Positions 9,501 through 18,835 of a DNA stretch of 50,285 nt are shown in pieces. Origin of the DNA: Acidobacteriota bacterium (GTDB lineage Bacteria > Acidobacteriota > Terriglobia > Terriglobales > Acidobacteriaceae); NCBI GenBank assembly GCA_028872955.1, contig JAGWNX010000019.1, positions 1-50,285 of the forward strand, given 5' to 3'. Both the position numbers and the translations under genes were made by a program. A model generated the notes under the pieces. The model was not told the DNA's origin and made no database searches. It was given only the letters and a program-made list of their open reading frames with translations. Within the stretch, counting starts at the first letter, position 1. Every line of letters starts with the position of its first letter.

Positions 9501-9953
9501 CCGGCGACGGCGACCTTGGACAGGCTGGCCTCGTTCAGCGAGAACAGCGACCCGGGCATCAAGTACTTCTCCGGCCATGCCACCTACACCAAGCACATCA
9601 ACGTCCCGGCCTCAGCGATCAAGGCGGGCAGCAAGCTCTGGATCGACCTGGGTGACGTTGCCAACCTGGCCGAGGTGACGGTAAATGGTAAGCCGCTGGG
9701 TATCGCCTGGAAGGCCCCGTACCGCATCGAGGCGACCGGTGCCCTGCACGTTGGCGACAACACGCTGGAGGTGCGCGTGGTGGATCTGTGGGTCAACCGG
9801 TTGATTGGTGACGCACAGCCCAACGCGAAGCAGTACACTTTCACCGTGCGCGATCCTTACAAGGCGAACTCCAGGCTGGTGCCCGCAGGTCTGATCGGCC
9901 CGGTGCAACTGGTTCGGGAGGAGCGTGTGTCGGAGGGTAAGGCTGGCGAATGA
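6528..9953 (+). CDS. GH106-family alpha-L-rhamnosidase, secreted
   Basis: Large secreted glycoside hydrolase of about 1,141 residues, predicted to remove terminal alpha-L-rhamnose from plant or microbial polysaccharides. A signal peptide covers roughly residues 1-29 (AALAAMLCSQGMPAQQ). The family block RPRVWWHWMNGNITKEG and MHRVGIGGFQNF follow, with the catalytic barrel to about residue 750. A discoidin-like insert lies around 240-330 (WVQYDFGKPQTIQ), and a C-terminal galactose-binding-like beta-sandwich around 980-1100 (IDLGDVANLAEVTVNGKPLG). ATG 6528 is preferred over GTG 6522 because the purine-rich CAGGGAG ends five bases before it. The stop overlaps the next gene, so the TPR protein is probably co-translated. 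Confidence 0.88.
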   Translation: MRQREKVLKAGRYAALAAMLCSQGMPAQQAATGLESGFQTPPETARPRVWWHWMNGNITKEGINADLDWMHRVGIGGFQNFDAALGTPQVVEKRLVYMTPEWKEAFLFATKKADSLGLEMAIAGSPGWSESGGPWVPPSHAMKKVVWGVTQLEGGKPFHGVLNAPPQETGPFGNLAQQDLMGAMGGSNGVPKVSNFGKDTVVVAYREPAADVPVADLHPTVTTNAGPVADPSVLWDNDLNHSLDFLAAEPGENSWVQYDFGKPQTIQSAVLALGGPANPLAMFIGETNQGPMLQKSDDGVNFTDVVRFPTAGSVQHTMSFAPVTARYLRVVFHELARMSMSQGDIDLTDFGGMPAPKGPAMRHIAEFAVYVTPRVNRFEEKAAFAALPDNYGFATPPVASDAAIPTTDVVDLTGKMQADGTLDWTPPPGRWTVLRMGYSLTGITNHPATPEATGPEVDKLDAADVKDYFTQYLDKYKDATGGMMGKRGLRYVINDSWEAGTQNWTDSMIPEFKKRRGYDPLPWMPVLAGHVVGSAAQSDQFLWDYRRTIAELLAENHYGVLNAELHARGMGQYGESHEEGRATIGDGMEMKRYDDVPMAAMWTQRPGVNREQFGYDADIRESASVAHIWGQNLVAAESMTASSNPWGWCPNTLKPTADKELAVGLNRFVIHTSVHQPLMGKAPGLALGPFGQWFNRNETWAEQAKPWISYLARNSYLLQQGRFVADIAYFYGEDSNVTAIFARSLPEVPTGYNYDFVNFDALAHKLSVKEGALVTESGMRYRVLVLDPYSTHMSLPVLRRVQQLVEAGATVIGKRPADTPSLADDQAEFAKIADAVWGSDGQDRSVGKGRVLQQGTVAEALAKAEVQPDFSFAKPRPESEVLFVHRHTPTADLYYIDNRSDKPESIDASFRVTGKAAELWHADTGKIEPASYRMADGRTTVPLQLDAWGTVFVVFRAPAKSTSRTLPAMQQTKVADVDGAWEVKFEAGRGAPATATLDRLASFSENSDPGIKYFSGHATYTKHINVPASAIKAGSKLWIDLGDVANLAEVTVNGKPLGIAWKAPYRIEATGALHVGDNTLEVRVVDLWVNRLIGDAQPNAKQYTFTVRDPYKANSRLVPAGLIGPVQLVREERVSEGKAGE

Positions 9954-11137
9954 TGCGGTGGCAGCACAGCATGTTTGTGGTGGCTCTTCTTCTGCTGGCC
10001 GGGCATTTGCCCGCCCAGCAGGAGGAGGGCCTGCAACGTCAGTACGCCGAGGCACAGCAGGCGCTGGCCGCAGGCGATATGGGGCGCGCGCTGCAACTGT
10101 TCACGCAGTTGAGCCATGCCAACCCCAAACTTGCGGAGCTGCATGCAACGCTGGGCGCGCTACGGTACCAGCAGGGTGACTACGCCGGGGCGCTGGAGGA
10201 GCTGACCGCAGCCAGAAAGCTGAAGCCTACGCTGCCGAAGCTCGATGGACTGATCGCAATGTGCCAGGCTGAGTTGGGGCACTTCCAGGAGGCACTGCCA
10301 CGGCTCGAGGTTACCTTCAAGACCAGCGCTGACCCACAGGTGAAGCGCATGAGCGGGCTGGAGCTGGAGCGCGTCTACTCCGCGCTGGACCGTGACAGCG
10401 ACGCCGTGCGTGTGGCCCTGGAGCTGGACAGGCTCTATCCGAAAGACCCTGAGGTGCTCTACCACAACGAGCGCATCTTCGGAAACTACGCGTTCGTAAC
10501 CGTGCAGCGGCTCGCCCAGGTGGCGCCAGACTCCGTGTGGCGACTGCAGGCTGAGGCAGAGGCCTACGAGAGTCAAGGCTCGCTGGACCAGGCGATTGCG
10601 GCCTACAAGCAGATTCTGGATCGTGACCCCGGACACCACGGCATGCACTACCGCATAGGCCGTTGCTACCAGGAGAAGGCGCGGCAGAGCCACGGTGCCG
10701 ACGACCTTGCCGCAGCCATGCAGGAGTACCAGGCCGAGCTGAAGCTGGAGCCGAATCACGCCAACGCAGCCTACGAGATTGGCGAGCTGCACCGCACCGC
10801 CGGCGAACTGGAGCAGGCACAGGAGTACTTTGCCCGTGCCGTGCAGATCTCACCGGAGTTTCCCGAGGCAAACCTCGGGCTGGGCACTGTGCTGGCCGCG
10901 CTGGGGCAGCCTGCTGCGGCGCTGCCGTATCTGAAGCGCGCGGTAGCAGGCGACCCCAGCGACGAGGCCTCGTGGTACCGGCTGGCGCAGGTGGAGCGTT
11001 CTCTGGGGGATACGGCGGGTCAGCAGGCGGCCATGCAGGAGTTTCAGCGGCTCCACAAGGCCAGCCTGGCGGCGCGCATGGCACCGCAGGTACGCGATGT
11101 GAGCCGACAGGAGATCGCTCCGGACGCCGCACCGTAG
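9950..11137 (+). CDS. Secreted tetratricopeptide-repeat protein
   Basis: A 395-residue protein with an N-terminal signal peptide (MFVVALLLLAGHLPAQQ) and tandem TPR helix pairs through most of its length, for example YAEAQQALAAGDMGRALQL, LGALRYQQGDYAGALEEL, AYKQILDRDPGHHGMHYRIG and LGTVLAALGQPAAALPYL. TPRs are protein-protein scaffolds; the partner cannot be told from the sequence. The ATG overlaps the rhamnosidase stop (ATGA), so it belongs to that unit and may act in the periplasm with the glycan-degrading enzymes. Similar secreted TPR proteins occur next to acidobacterial glycoside hydrolases; the role is inference. Confidence 0.85.
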   Translation: MMRWQHSMFVVALLLLAGHLPAQQEEGLQRQYAEAQQALAAGDMGRALQLFTQLSHANPKLAELHATLGALRYQQGDYAGALEELTAARKLKPTLPKLDGLIAMCQAELGHFQEALPRLEVTFKTSADPQVKRMSGLELERVYSALDRDSDAVRVALELDRLYPKDPEVLYHNERIFGNYAFVTVQRLAQVAPDSVWRLQAEAEAYESQGSLDQAIAAYKQILDRDPGHHGMHYRIGRCYQEKARQSHGADDLAAAMQEYQAELKLEPNHANAAYEIGELHRTAGELEQAQEYFARAVQISPEFPEANLGLGTVLAALGQPAAALPYLKRAVAGDPSDEASWYRLAQVERSLGDTAGQQAAMQEFQRLHKASLAARMAPQVRDVSRQEIAPDAAP

Positions 11138-11182
11138 CGTCTGGCTCCGTCGCGTCTGGTTCATCCAGCGCCGGTCGTGCCG

Positions 11183-12127
11183 CTAGGGCTGTTGCAGGTG
11201 CCCGGCCACCAGGCCGAGAGCCGCCTGCAGCACGTGCGGGTCCGTGCCAAAGCCCTCCAGCCAGTGCATCGCGGGCTCGCGACGAAACCAGGTGAGCTGG
11301 CGCTTGGCATAGTTACGGTGCCCCTGCTGGGCGTGGGCGATTGCCTGCTCGCGGGTCAGCTCGCCGCGCAGCACGGCGGCGGCCTGTGCGTAGCTGAGCG
11401 AGGTGAGCGCACGGCACTCCGCACCGTAACGGTCGATCAGGCCGGCGGTCTCCTCCAGCAGGCCCTGGTCAAACATCGCTGCAGCACGTTGGTTGATGCG
11501 CTGGTAGAGCAGAGCGCGCGGCGGGTTGAGCCCGAGATGCAGCGTGCGATAGCCCACCAGCGCATCGCGGCCCTGTTGCCACTGACGGGTGAGCGGCTGG
11601 CGCGCAGCCAGAGACACCTCGATGGCGCGGACTGCCTTGGGCACATCGTTGGCATGGATGGCGTCAGCGGCGGCTGGATCCAGGCGTTGCAGGATGCGGT
11701 GCAACCAGCTCGCCCCTTGCTCGGCGGCAATGCGGCGCAAGCGCTCGCGCAGCGCAGGGTCCACGGGCGGCGCAGGGAAGAGTCCTTCCAGGAGCGCGCG
11801 CAGGTACAGCCCGGTGCCGCCAGCCACAATGGGGAGCCGGCCGCGTGCGCGGATGCTGGCCAGGGCTTCGCGGGCCAGTCGACTGTACTCGCCCGCCGTG
11901 CAGGGTTGGTCAGGGTCAGCCACATCCAGCAGATGGTGCGGCACCAGCGCGCGCTCGGCAGGGGTGGGCTTGGCCGCGCCGATCTCCATGCCGCGATAGA
12001 CGGAGACGGAGTCGCAGCTGACCACTTCACCGTTGCAGGCCAACGCCAGCTGGATCGCGAGAGAGCTTTTGCCGCTGGCGGTAGGCCCGGCTAGCACCAC
12101 CAGCGGAGACAGGGCGGCGGCTACCAT
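11183..12127 (-). CDS. miaA: tRNA dimethylallyltransferase
   Basis: Transfers a dimethylallyl group from DMAPP to N6 of A37 in tRNAs reading UNN codons. The 314-residue product has the P-loop LAGPTASGKSS, the DSVSVYRGMEIGAAKP loop, HHLLD, GGTGLYLRALLEG and the C-terminal RNYAKRQLTWFR. The frame stays open upstream, but the ATG at 12127 gives the normal MiaA length and puts the P-loop near residue 14. This ATG overlaps the stop of the small membrane-protein gene upstream by seven bases, suggesting coupling. It is convergent with the TPR gene, 45 bp away, with no clear terminator between. Confidence 0.95.
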   Translation of the reverse strand: MVAAALSPLVVLAGPTASGKSSLAIQLALACNGEVVSCDSVSVYRGMEIGAAKPTPAERALVPHHLLDVADPDQPCTAGEYSRLAREALASIRARGRLPIVAGGTGLYLRALLEGLFPAPPVDPALRERLRRIAAEQGASWLHRILQRLDPAAADAIHANDVPKAVRAIEVSLAARQPLTRQWQQGRDALVGYRTLHLGLNPPRALLYQRINQRAAAMFDQGLLEETAGLIDRYGAECRALTSLSYAQAAAVLRGELTREQAIAHAQQGHRNYAKRQLTWFRREPAMHWLEGFGTDPHVLQAALGLVAGHLQQP

Positions 12128-12279
12128 AACCGCCACCAGCCAGTGTGGAAGACCGGCCATGCGCGCGCTATGGCCAGCGCGATGACGGCAACCGCCAGCC
12201 CAAACAACACACGCAGCTGACGCTGGCGCTCCAGGCGCCGCGCGGCGTTCGGTTCTGCGTTGCGGTGCGTGTGCGGCAT
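12121..12279 (-). CDS. Small single-span membrane protein (52 residues)
   Basis: Unrecognised protein lying five bases after the TonB-family gene and overlapping miaA by seven bases. Residues 1-22 are basic and polar (HTHRNAEPNAARRLERQR). Residues about 23-40 form one hydrophobic span (VLFGLAVAVIALAIARA), and a short Trp-rich tail follows (HTGWWRLW). The tight packing on both sides argues that it is translated. A structural or regulatory partner of the TonB-like transducer is possible, but nothing in the sequence fixes a function. Confidence 0.6.
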   Translation of the reverse strand: MPHTHRNAEPNAARRLERQRQLRVLFGLAVAVIALAIARAWPVFHTGWWRLW

Positions 12280-12284
12280 GGGGC

Positions 12285-13376
12285 TTACTCTGAGGTGCGA
12301 TTGACCAGGTAGTGGATGCGCAGCTCGAGGTTGGGGCCATGGAACTCGCTGGGCAGGGGCGGGAACTGGCCAACGCCAGTGATGGAGCCCCAAGCCGCGC
12401 GATTCAGTGCGTCATCGTGGGTGGAGCCGTCGAGCCACATGCCGCCGATGTGTCCATCTGGCAGGATGACGAAGCGAATCTGCGTGATGCCTTGCTTGTT
12501 CAGCGGTGGCCGCGCCTCTTCGGGAATCAGCGGCAGCCAGGTGTTGTAGATCTCGCGGAGGATCTTGCGCAGGTAGGGGTCAAAGTTCACGCCCTGCGTG
12601 TCTGAAAGGATGTCGACGCCGGTGTTCAGGCCCTGGTGGGCCACCGGGATGCTGGCTCCGTAGTCGCCGCCCTGGCCGCGGTTGCTGGCGGCAGCCTGGG
12701 CAGCCTGGCGGATGGCGTCGCCGGGCGAGAGCGCTCGCGAGCCGAAGTTCGGTCGGGTGGGGGCAGCGTGGGGTGCCTCGACCATGGCCTGCTGGCTGGG
12801 CTGCTGCTGTTGAACCTGGGGCAGCGGAGCGGGCGTCTGCTGCTGGGGTTGCTGGGCTGTCTGCTGCTGCTGTGGCTGCGGAGCCGAGGGCAGAGCCTGC
12901 TGCGGCTGGGGTGCCGGAGTGGGTGCGGGTGCCTTGGATTCGGCCCCGGGCGCTCCGGCGCGGCGCATAGCCTGCAGCTCGGCCAGCGTCTTCTGGTCCA
13001 GCGTGGGGTGCGCGGTCTGCTGGGTCCGATCCTTATCGCTCAGTACGTTGGTCGGTTTGTGCCGCAGGTCCTTGGCGGAGTCCTTGGGCATATCCAGGTA
13101 GGTCAGCTCGCGCTGCCGCAGCACGTCTGCAGGGTTGATGAGACGTGGCTGGTGGAAGATGACCTGCGGTCCGTAGAGCACGAACCATGCGATGGCCATG
13201 CAAATGATGACTGAGATGTAGATGGATTCGCGAAACCGTGCGCGGGATACCTCATCGTCAATGCTGTCGAGCAGGTGAAGCAGCTCGTGCTCATCCAGCT
13301 CACCGTAACGGCGGCTTCGCACCTTCATGCCTGCAGTAGGCTGTGCGTCGTTCGGTGGGGTTTCAAGCGAGGGCAT
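12285..13376 (-). CDS. TonB/TolA-family energy transducer
   Basis: Inner-membrane protein of 363 residues that probably couples the proton-motive force to outer-membrane receptors. The order is: a 50-residue acidic cytoplasmic segment (DEHELLHLLDSIDDEV), one transmembrane helix around 51-72 (ISVIICMAIAWFVLYG), a Pro/Gln-rich periplasmic linker around 145-195 (APTPAPQPQQ), and a C-terminal TonB/TolA-like domain (FDPYLRKILREIYNTW, IRFVILPDGHI). The N-terminal cytoplasmic segment is longer than in classical TonB. No ExbB/ExbD genes are nearby. Followed directly by the 52-residue membrane protein and miaA. TolA-like function is the main alternative. Confidence 0.8.
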   Translation of the reverse strand: MPSLETPPNDAQPTAGMKVRSRRYGELDEHELLHLLDSIDDEVSRARFRESIYISVIICMAIAWFVLYGPQVIFHQPRLINPADVLRQRELTYLDMPKDSAKDLRHKPTNVLSDKDRTQQTAHPTLDQKTLAELQAMRRAGAPGAESKAPAPTPAPQPQQALPSAPQPQQQQTAQQPQQQTPAPLPQVQQQQPSQQAMVEAPHAAPTRPNFGSRALSPGDAIRQAAQAAASNRGQGGDYGASIPVAHQGLNTGVDILSDTQGVNFDPYLRKILREIYNTWLPLIPEEARPPLNKQGITQIRFVILPDGHIGGMWLDGSTHDDALNRAAWGSITGVGQFPPLPSEFHGPNLELRIHYLVNRTSE

Positions 13377-13536
13377 GGGCTAAGTGAGGTAGACGTGTGG
13401 TGTGGCCATAAGTCACGTACGTCCAGCGGATTTGCCGCACACGTGGTGGCCTCCCTCCATCTTCTCATCTTTTTTTAGGATGTGTCTCCGAACCACTTGG
13501 CTGCCTTGCTGCTCGCACCGGGATTGCGATACCTCG

Positions 13537-13551
13537 TACACTGAAGGGGTG
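13537..13551 (+). promoter_or_regulatory. -10-like box abutting the GTG of the mogA-like gene (possible leaderless start)
   Basis: TACACT (13537-13542) lies six bases before the GTG start at 13549, so transcription would begin at or next to the start codon. No good -35 box is seen at the proper distance, which keeps confidence low. The wording TACACTGAAGGGGTG is close to TATACTTGAGGGGCG before ligA. Confidence 0.3.
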
Positions 13552-14079
13552 AGAGAACAGTTCAGCGATGCCTGGAGGGCTGTCGTGCTGACGGTGAGCG
13601 ACGGCTGCAGCGCCGGGACGCAGCAGGATGTCTCCGGCCCGCAGGTGGTCGCGATGTTACAGGCGGCTGGGCTGCAGCAGATTGTCGCCCTCACCGTACC
13701 GGACGAGCGGGAGCAAATCTCTGCTGCGCTGCGGAGATTTGCAACGCAGGCTGAACTGATTGTGACCACCGGAGGTACGGGCCTGGCAGCGCGCGATGTG
13801 ACGCCGGAGGCGACTCTGGACGTCTGCGACCGGCGCGTGGACGGACTGGCGGAACGGATGCGGGCCGAAGGGCTGCGCGAGACGCCTATGGCGGTGTTGA
13901 GCCGCGGCGTGTGCGGCGTGCTGGGGCGCACGCTCATCGTCAACCTGCCGGGGAGCCCGGCAGGAGCACGCAGCTCGCTGGCGGCTATTCTGCCGGTGCT
14001 GCCGCATGCCCTGGACCTGCTTTCAGGCCAGACGAGGCATAGCCCTTCCTCTGGCGTCTCTGCGGTGCCTGGCACCTGA
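13549..14079 (+). CDS. MogA/MoaB-family molybdenum cofactor biosynthesis protein
   Basis: A 176-residue cytoplasmic protein of the family that adenylylates molybdopterin before metal insertion. It shows LTVSDGCSAGTQQDVSGP at the N-terminus, the active-site block TTGGTGLAARDVTPEAT, LSRGVCG and NLPGSPAGA. GTG 13549 is chosen because family similarity begins right after it. An in-frame ATG at 13480 would add a cysteine-rich leader unlike the family. MogA and MoaB cannot be separated by eye. The molybdopterin enzyme at 46669 is a potential client elsewhere in the window. Confidence 0.87.
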   Translation: MREQFSDAWRAVVLTVSDGCSAGTQQDVSGPQVVAMLQAAGLQQIVALTVPDEREQISAALRRFATQAELIVTTGGTGLAARDVTPEATLDVCDRRVDGLAERMRAEGLRETPMAVLSRGVCGVLGRTLIVNLPGSPAGARSSLAAILPVLPHALDLLSGQTRHSPSSGVSAVPGT

Positions 14080-14123
14080 GAGGCATCGGCCCACGCGAGA
14101 CACTAGGAACGATTCGAGGAGAC

Positions 14124-14777
14124 GTGAAACTACACCCGATTGTTTGGATGCATAAGGCCAGTGCCTGGACCATGGCCGTACTGAAACCACTTGGCTTCTG
14201 GGGGCTGGGCGGCCTCTCGTTTGTGGATGCGGGCCTCTTCCCGATTCCACCGACCATGGATCTGGTGGTGATCGGCTATGTCACAACGTATCCGTCCAGG
14301 CTGGTGCTGTACTGCCTGGTGGCGGCGCTGGGCTCAGCGCTCGGCTGCCTGATTCCGTTTTACATCGGCCGCGCGGGTGGCGAGTTGTTCCTGCTCAAGC
14401 GTATTAATCGGGAGCGGTTCGAGCAGATTCGCGACCAGTTTGAGAAGCAGGAGTTCCTGGCCATTGCGATTCCTGCCATGATTCCGCCGCCGTTTCCGCT
14501 CAAGGTCTTCGAGTTTGCGGCGGGCGTCTTTGAGATGAAGCCGCTGCTGTTTGCCGCCGCCATCTTTACCGGCAAGTTCATCCGCTTCCTGATCTTCGCC
14601 ATCCTGACGGTAGTCTACGGGCCCGCCATCCTGCATCAGTTCACGCACCAGTTGCATGCCCACTTCTCGCTGGTGCTGGGCGGGCTGGGGCTGGTGGTTG
14701 TTGGGCTGGTGTGGTGGGTGGTGCGTCGCACTATGGATCGGCGTGGCATGCGCGTTGAGCCGGAGAACGAGACGTAA
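14124..14777 (+). CDS. VTT-domain (DedA/YqaA-like) membrane protein
   Basis: A 217-residue polytopic inner-membrane protein. The VTT/SNARE-associated domain is visible from FVDAGLFPIPPTMDLVVIG near residue 33, through an amphipathic stretch (RINRERFEQIRDQFEKQEF), to PAMIPPPFPLKVFEFAAG and a final helix (LVVVGLVWWVV). DedA relatives are linked to lipid (undecaprenyl-phosphate or phospholipid) translocation and envelope homeostasis. The start is GTG 14124, preceded closely by GAGGAG (14116-14121). A terminator-like hairpin follows at 14802-14832. Confidence 0.8.
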   Translation: MKLHPIVWMHKASAWTMAVLKPLGFWGLGGLSFVDAGLFPIPPTMDLVVIGYVTTYPSRLVLYCLVAALGSALGCLIPFYIGRAGGELFLLKRINRERFEQIRDQFEKQEFLAIAIPAMIPPPFPLKVFEFAAGVFEMKPLLFAAAIFTGKFIRFLIFAILTVVYGPAILHQFTHQLHAHFSLVLGGLGLVVVGLVWWVVRRTMDRRGMRVEPENET

Positions 14778-14801
14778 GGCAAGCACGATGCCGTGCAAGC
14801 A

Positions 14802-14832
14802 ACGAGGCTGTGAGCAATTCTCACAGCCTCGT
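14802..14832. terminator. Bidirectional terminator hairpin between convergent genes
   Basis: A perfect 13-bp inverted repeat (arms 14802-14814 and 14820-14832, loop CAATT) sits between the plus-strand VTT-domain gene and the minus-strand DUF6580-like gene. The T-tract is weak on both strands (GGTCTT and TGCTTGC), so it may act as a processing or stability hairpin as well. Confidence 0.65.
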
Positions 14833-14853
14833 GGTCTTCCGCAGAGTTTACAG

Positions 14854-15402
14854 CTAGAGGGACTGCATGGCTCGCGCTTCACGCAGCGAGGCGGCGATGC
14901 TGGTGGCCAGCGCCGGCAGGCCAAACAGCGCGCCGGCCGTGAGCGCTGTCGAGAACATATCGTTGGCGTAGAAGGGAATCGCCAGCGTGAAGCAGGTGGC
15001 CAGGCCAGCCAGGCTGTGGGCGTACATGCCGCTCGCTACCCAAACCACAAGATTGCTGATCAGAAAGAAGGACGTGGAGGACGCCAGGACGGCCACGCCC
15101 ACGCGTACGGCAGAGGGCTTGCGATTGAGCAGCTGATGCCCGGCCAGGCAGACCGCCGCGTACCACGCCCAGGTGGGCAGATAAGCCGAGAGCTGGAAGG
15201 CATAGTGATAGCCATAAACGGTCAGCCAGTAGTCGGAGGCCATCAGGGCCAGCACGGCTGCTACCGTGTGGATGCGGCTGCGACGTGCACCAAAGAAGAG
15301 CAGGCCCCCACCCACGGCCGTGAAGTTCAAGCCATTAGCGTGCAGCGTGACGGGCAGAATGCGGCTGAGAACAGCAGCAAAGAGAACAAGGTAAGCAGCC
15401 AT
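14854..15402 (-). CDS. DUF6580-like integral membrane protein
   Basis: A 182-residue protein with about five hydrophobic segments: AAYLVLFAAVLSRILP, VAAVLALMASDYWL, WAWYAAVCLAGHQLL, VAVLASSTSFFLISNLVVW and the C-terminal LTAGALFGLPAL. The pattern SRILP...HANGLNFTAVGG..LFFG and MASDYWLTVYGYHY matches my memory of the uncharacterised DUF6580 family, which resembles small membrane components of uptake systems. The ATG has AGAGG six bases upstream. It is monocistronic between convergent and co-oriented neighbours. Function is unknown. Confidence 0.7.
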   Translation of the reverse strand: MAAYLVLFAAVLSRILPVTLHANGLNFTAVGGGLLFFGARRSRIHTVAAVLALMASDYWLTVYGYHYAFQLSAYLPTWAWYAAVCLAGHQLLNRKPSAVRVGVAVLASSTSFFLISNLVVWVASGMYAHSLAGLATCFTLAIPFYANDMFSTALTAGALFGLPALATSIAASLREARAMQSL

Positions 15403-15453
15403 AGGAACCTCTTGGGGGGACAGCTGGAGGAAATCTCCTCCGCATACCCTACG

Positions 15454-15482
15454 ATTTTCAAGCTTGCCGGGCAGTGGGTCAA
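15454..15482 (-). promoter_or_regulatory. Candidate promoter of the DUF6580-like gene
   Basis: On the minus strand TTGACC (15477-15482) and GAAAAT (15454-15459) are separated by 17 bases, about 50 bp before the start codon. The -35 box is good and the -10 box is poor, so this is tentative. A small hairpin (GGAGGA, loop AATC, TCCTCC; 15426-15441) would lie in the leader. Confidence 0.3.
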
Positions 15483-15538
15483 CCGATTCAGCGGGAAAAG
15501 GTGTTCGCAGGGTCGAAAGGACCGGAAGCGGCGCGGGC

Positions 15539-16639
15539 TTAGTGCTGGACGTGGTGATTCAACTCCATGCGCGCTACGCGATGGTCGGCGTTGATCAGCA
15601 CCATGCCCTGAAGTGGCGGTGTGTCGCGGCCGGGCAGAAAGGGCACGTCGTACATAAAGCGCAGGTCGGTGAAGGTGACCGGGGTCAGGCCCTTGGGATC
15701 GTCAGGGCTGGGCGGGTGCGGGTCCTGGGCCACCACCGGGAACATCGACCAGTCAAGAAAGATCTCGCCCAGCCAGCTGCGCTTGGCAGCCAGGGTTGCC
15801 AGCGTCGTGGGTGGCCGGTAGATGGTGTCGGTGGGGCTGATGCTCAGGGTGCCATCCAGGGTGTTGGCGGTGGCCAGCTGGTAGTAGCCGGGCGTCTCCA
15901 GCACCACTGCCCAGCGGAAGGGATTGATGGGGTAGGGGCTGGCAAAGCTGCGCAGCACAGGCGCACCGTTCAGGTCTGCCGTAGCGGCCAGCGCCAGCGC
16001 CTGCTGCCTCTGATAGAAGCGAAAGCCCCACAGGGCTGCCATGCCAAGCAGCGCGGCGACTGCCCAGCCGCGTCCGCGATAGAGCGGGCGGCGCGCGCCA
16101 ACCTCGGCGTTGATCAACCCAAACAGCGCAGGTGCCACCAGCGCAACCAGCAGCATGAGCAGCAGCACAGGTTCAAAGATGAAGACGAAGGAACCTGCGT
16201 ACCAGCGCGGATTGATGGGAAAGAACGGGCGCACGCCGTAGTTGTTCGTCCAGTCCAGCACAAGGTGGCTTAGCAGCGCCACCAGGATGAAGCCATAGAG
16301 CAGGCCCCAGCGCACTGGCGCCCGCTGCTCGGAGCGCAGGCGATGCGTCTCCACGGAGACGCCGTCCAGCGTGGTGGCGGCCGTACGTTTGTACCGCCAG
16401 CGGTGGTACAGCCAGAGGGTGCCAAGCACCAGCAGGGCGTCAAACGGCAGGCCGAGCAGCGTGTGGGTGAACCCGCGATGATGTTGAAACCCTGCGATTG
16501 GCCCACCCAACGACCAGAGCTTGTCCAGGTCCGGCATCTCGGCGGCCAGCGTCATGGCAACGGTGGCGTAGGCGGCCTTGCGGTTGAAGCCGCTGCGGGC
16601 CAGCACGGCTCCGGTTAAAAAGTGAGTGACAGGTTCCAT
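15539..16639 (-). CDS. YdjM-like membrane-bound metal-dependent hydrolase
   Basis: A 366-residue inner-membrane protein whose N-terminal half matches the YdjM/LexA-regulated metal-dependent hydrolase family: MEPVTHFLTGAVLARSG, AAEMPDLDKLW, and the signature HHRGFTHTLLG with the metal-binding His/Asp pattern continuing into LLSHLVLDWTNNYG. Hydrophobic segments lie around residues 75, 120 and 160-180. A C-terminal soluble domain of about 150 residues lacks a recognised signature. The start is ATG 16639, where homology begins. It is divergent from ligA across 96 bp. The natural substrate of this family is unknown. Confidence 0.82.
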   Translation of the reverse strand: MEPVTHFLTGAVLARSGFNRKAAYATVAMTLAAEMPDLDKLWSLGGPIAGFQHHRGFTHTLLGLPFDALLVLGTLWLYHRWRYKRTAATTLDGVSVETHRLRSEQRAPVRWGLLYGFILVALLSHLVLDWTNNYGVRPFFPINPRWYAGSFVFIFEPVLLLMLLVALVAPALFGLINAEVGARRPLYRGRGWAVAALLGMAALWGFRFYQRQQALALAATADLNGAPVLRSFASPYPINPFRWAVVLETPGYYQLATANTLDGTLSISPTDTIYRPPTTLATLAAKRSWLGEIFLDWSMFPVVAQDPHPPSPDDPKGLTPVTFTDLRFMYDVPFLPGRDTPPLQGMVLINADHRVARMELNHHVQH

Positions 16640-16647
16640 CCGTGTCG

Positions 16648-16653
16648 ATGGTA
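16648..16653 (-). promoter_or_regulatory. -10-like box TACCAT just before the YdjM-like start
   Basis: On the minus strand TACCAT is followed by eight bases and then the ATG at 16639, with no Shine-Dalgarno sequence in between. This is the geometry expected for a leaderless mRNA. No clear -35 box is seen. Confidence 0.3.
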
Positions 16654-16720
16654 TCGCACCCGGTGCAGGGCTGCCGCAAAAGCTGCCGGCATGGATGCTG
16701 CAGCGGCCGGGCGTGCTCTT

Positions 16721-18808
<2,088 letters not shown>

Positions 18809-18835
18809 AGCGGCACGGTGTGTGCCGTGGCGAGG

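Noticed and set aside
10317..11132. Minus-strand frame of 271 codons rich in Pro, Arg and Ala opposite the TPR gene.
   Set aside because: Composition is that of a reverse-strand shadow of a GC-rich gene; the plus-strand TPR repeats are clear.
18811..18827. Hairpin CGGCAC/GTGCCG after ligA as a terminator.
   Set aside because: Only 6 bp of stem and no T-tract on either strand.
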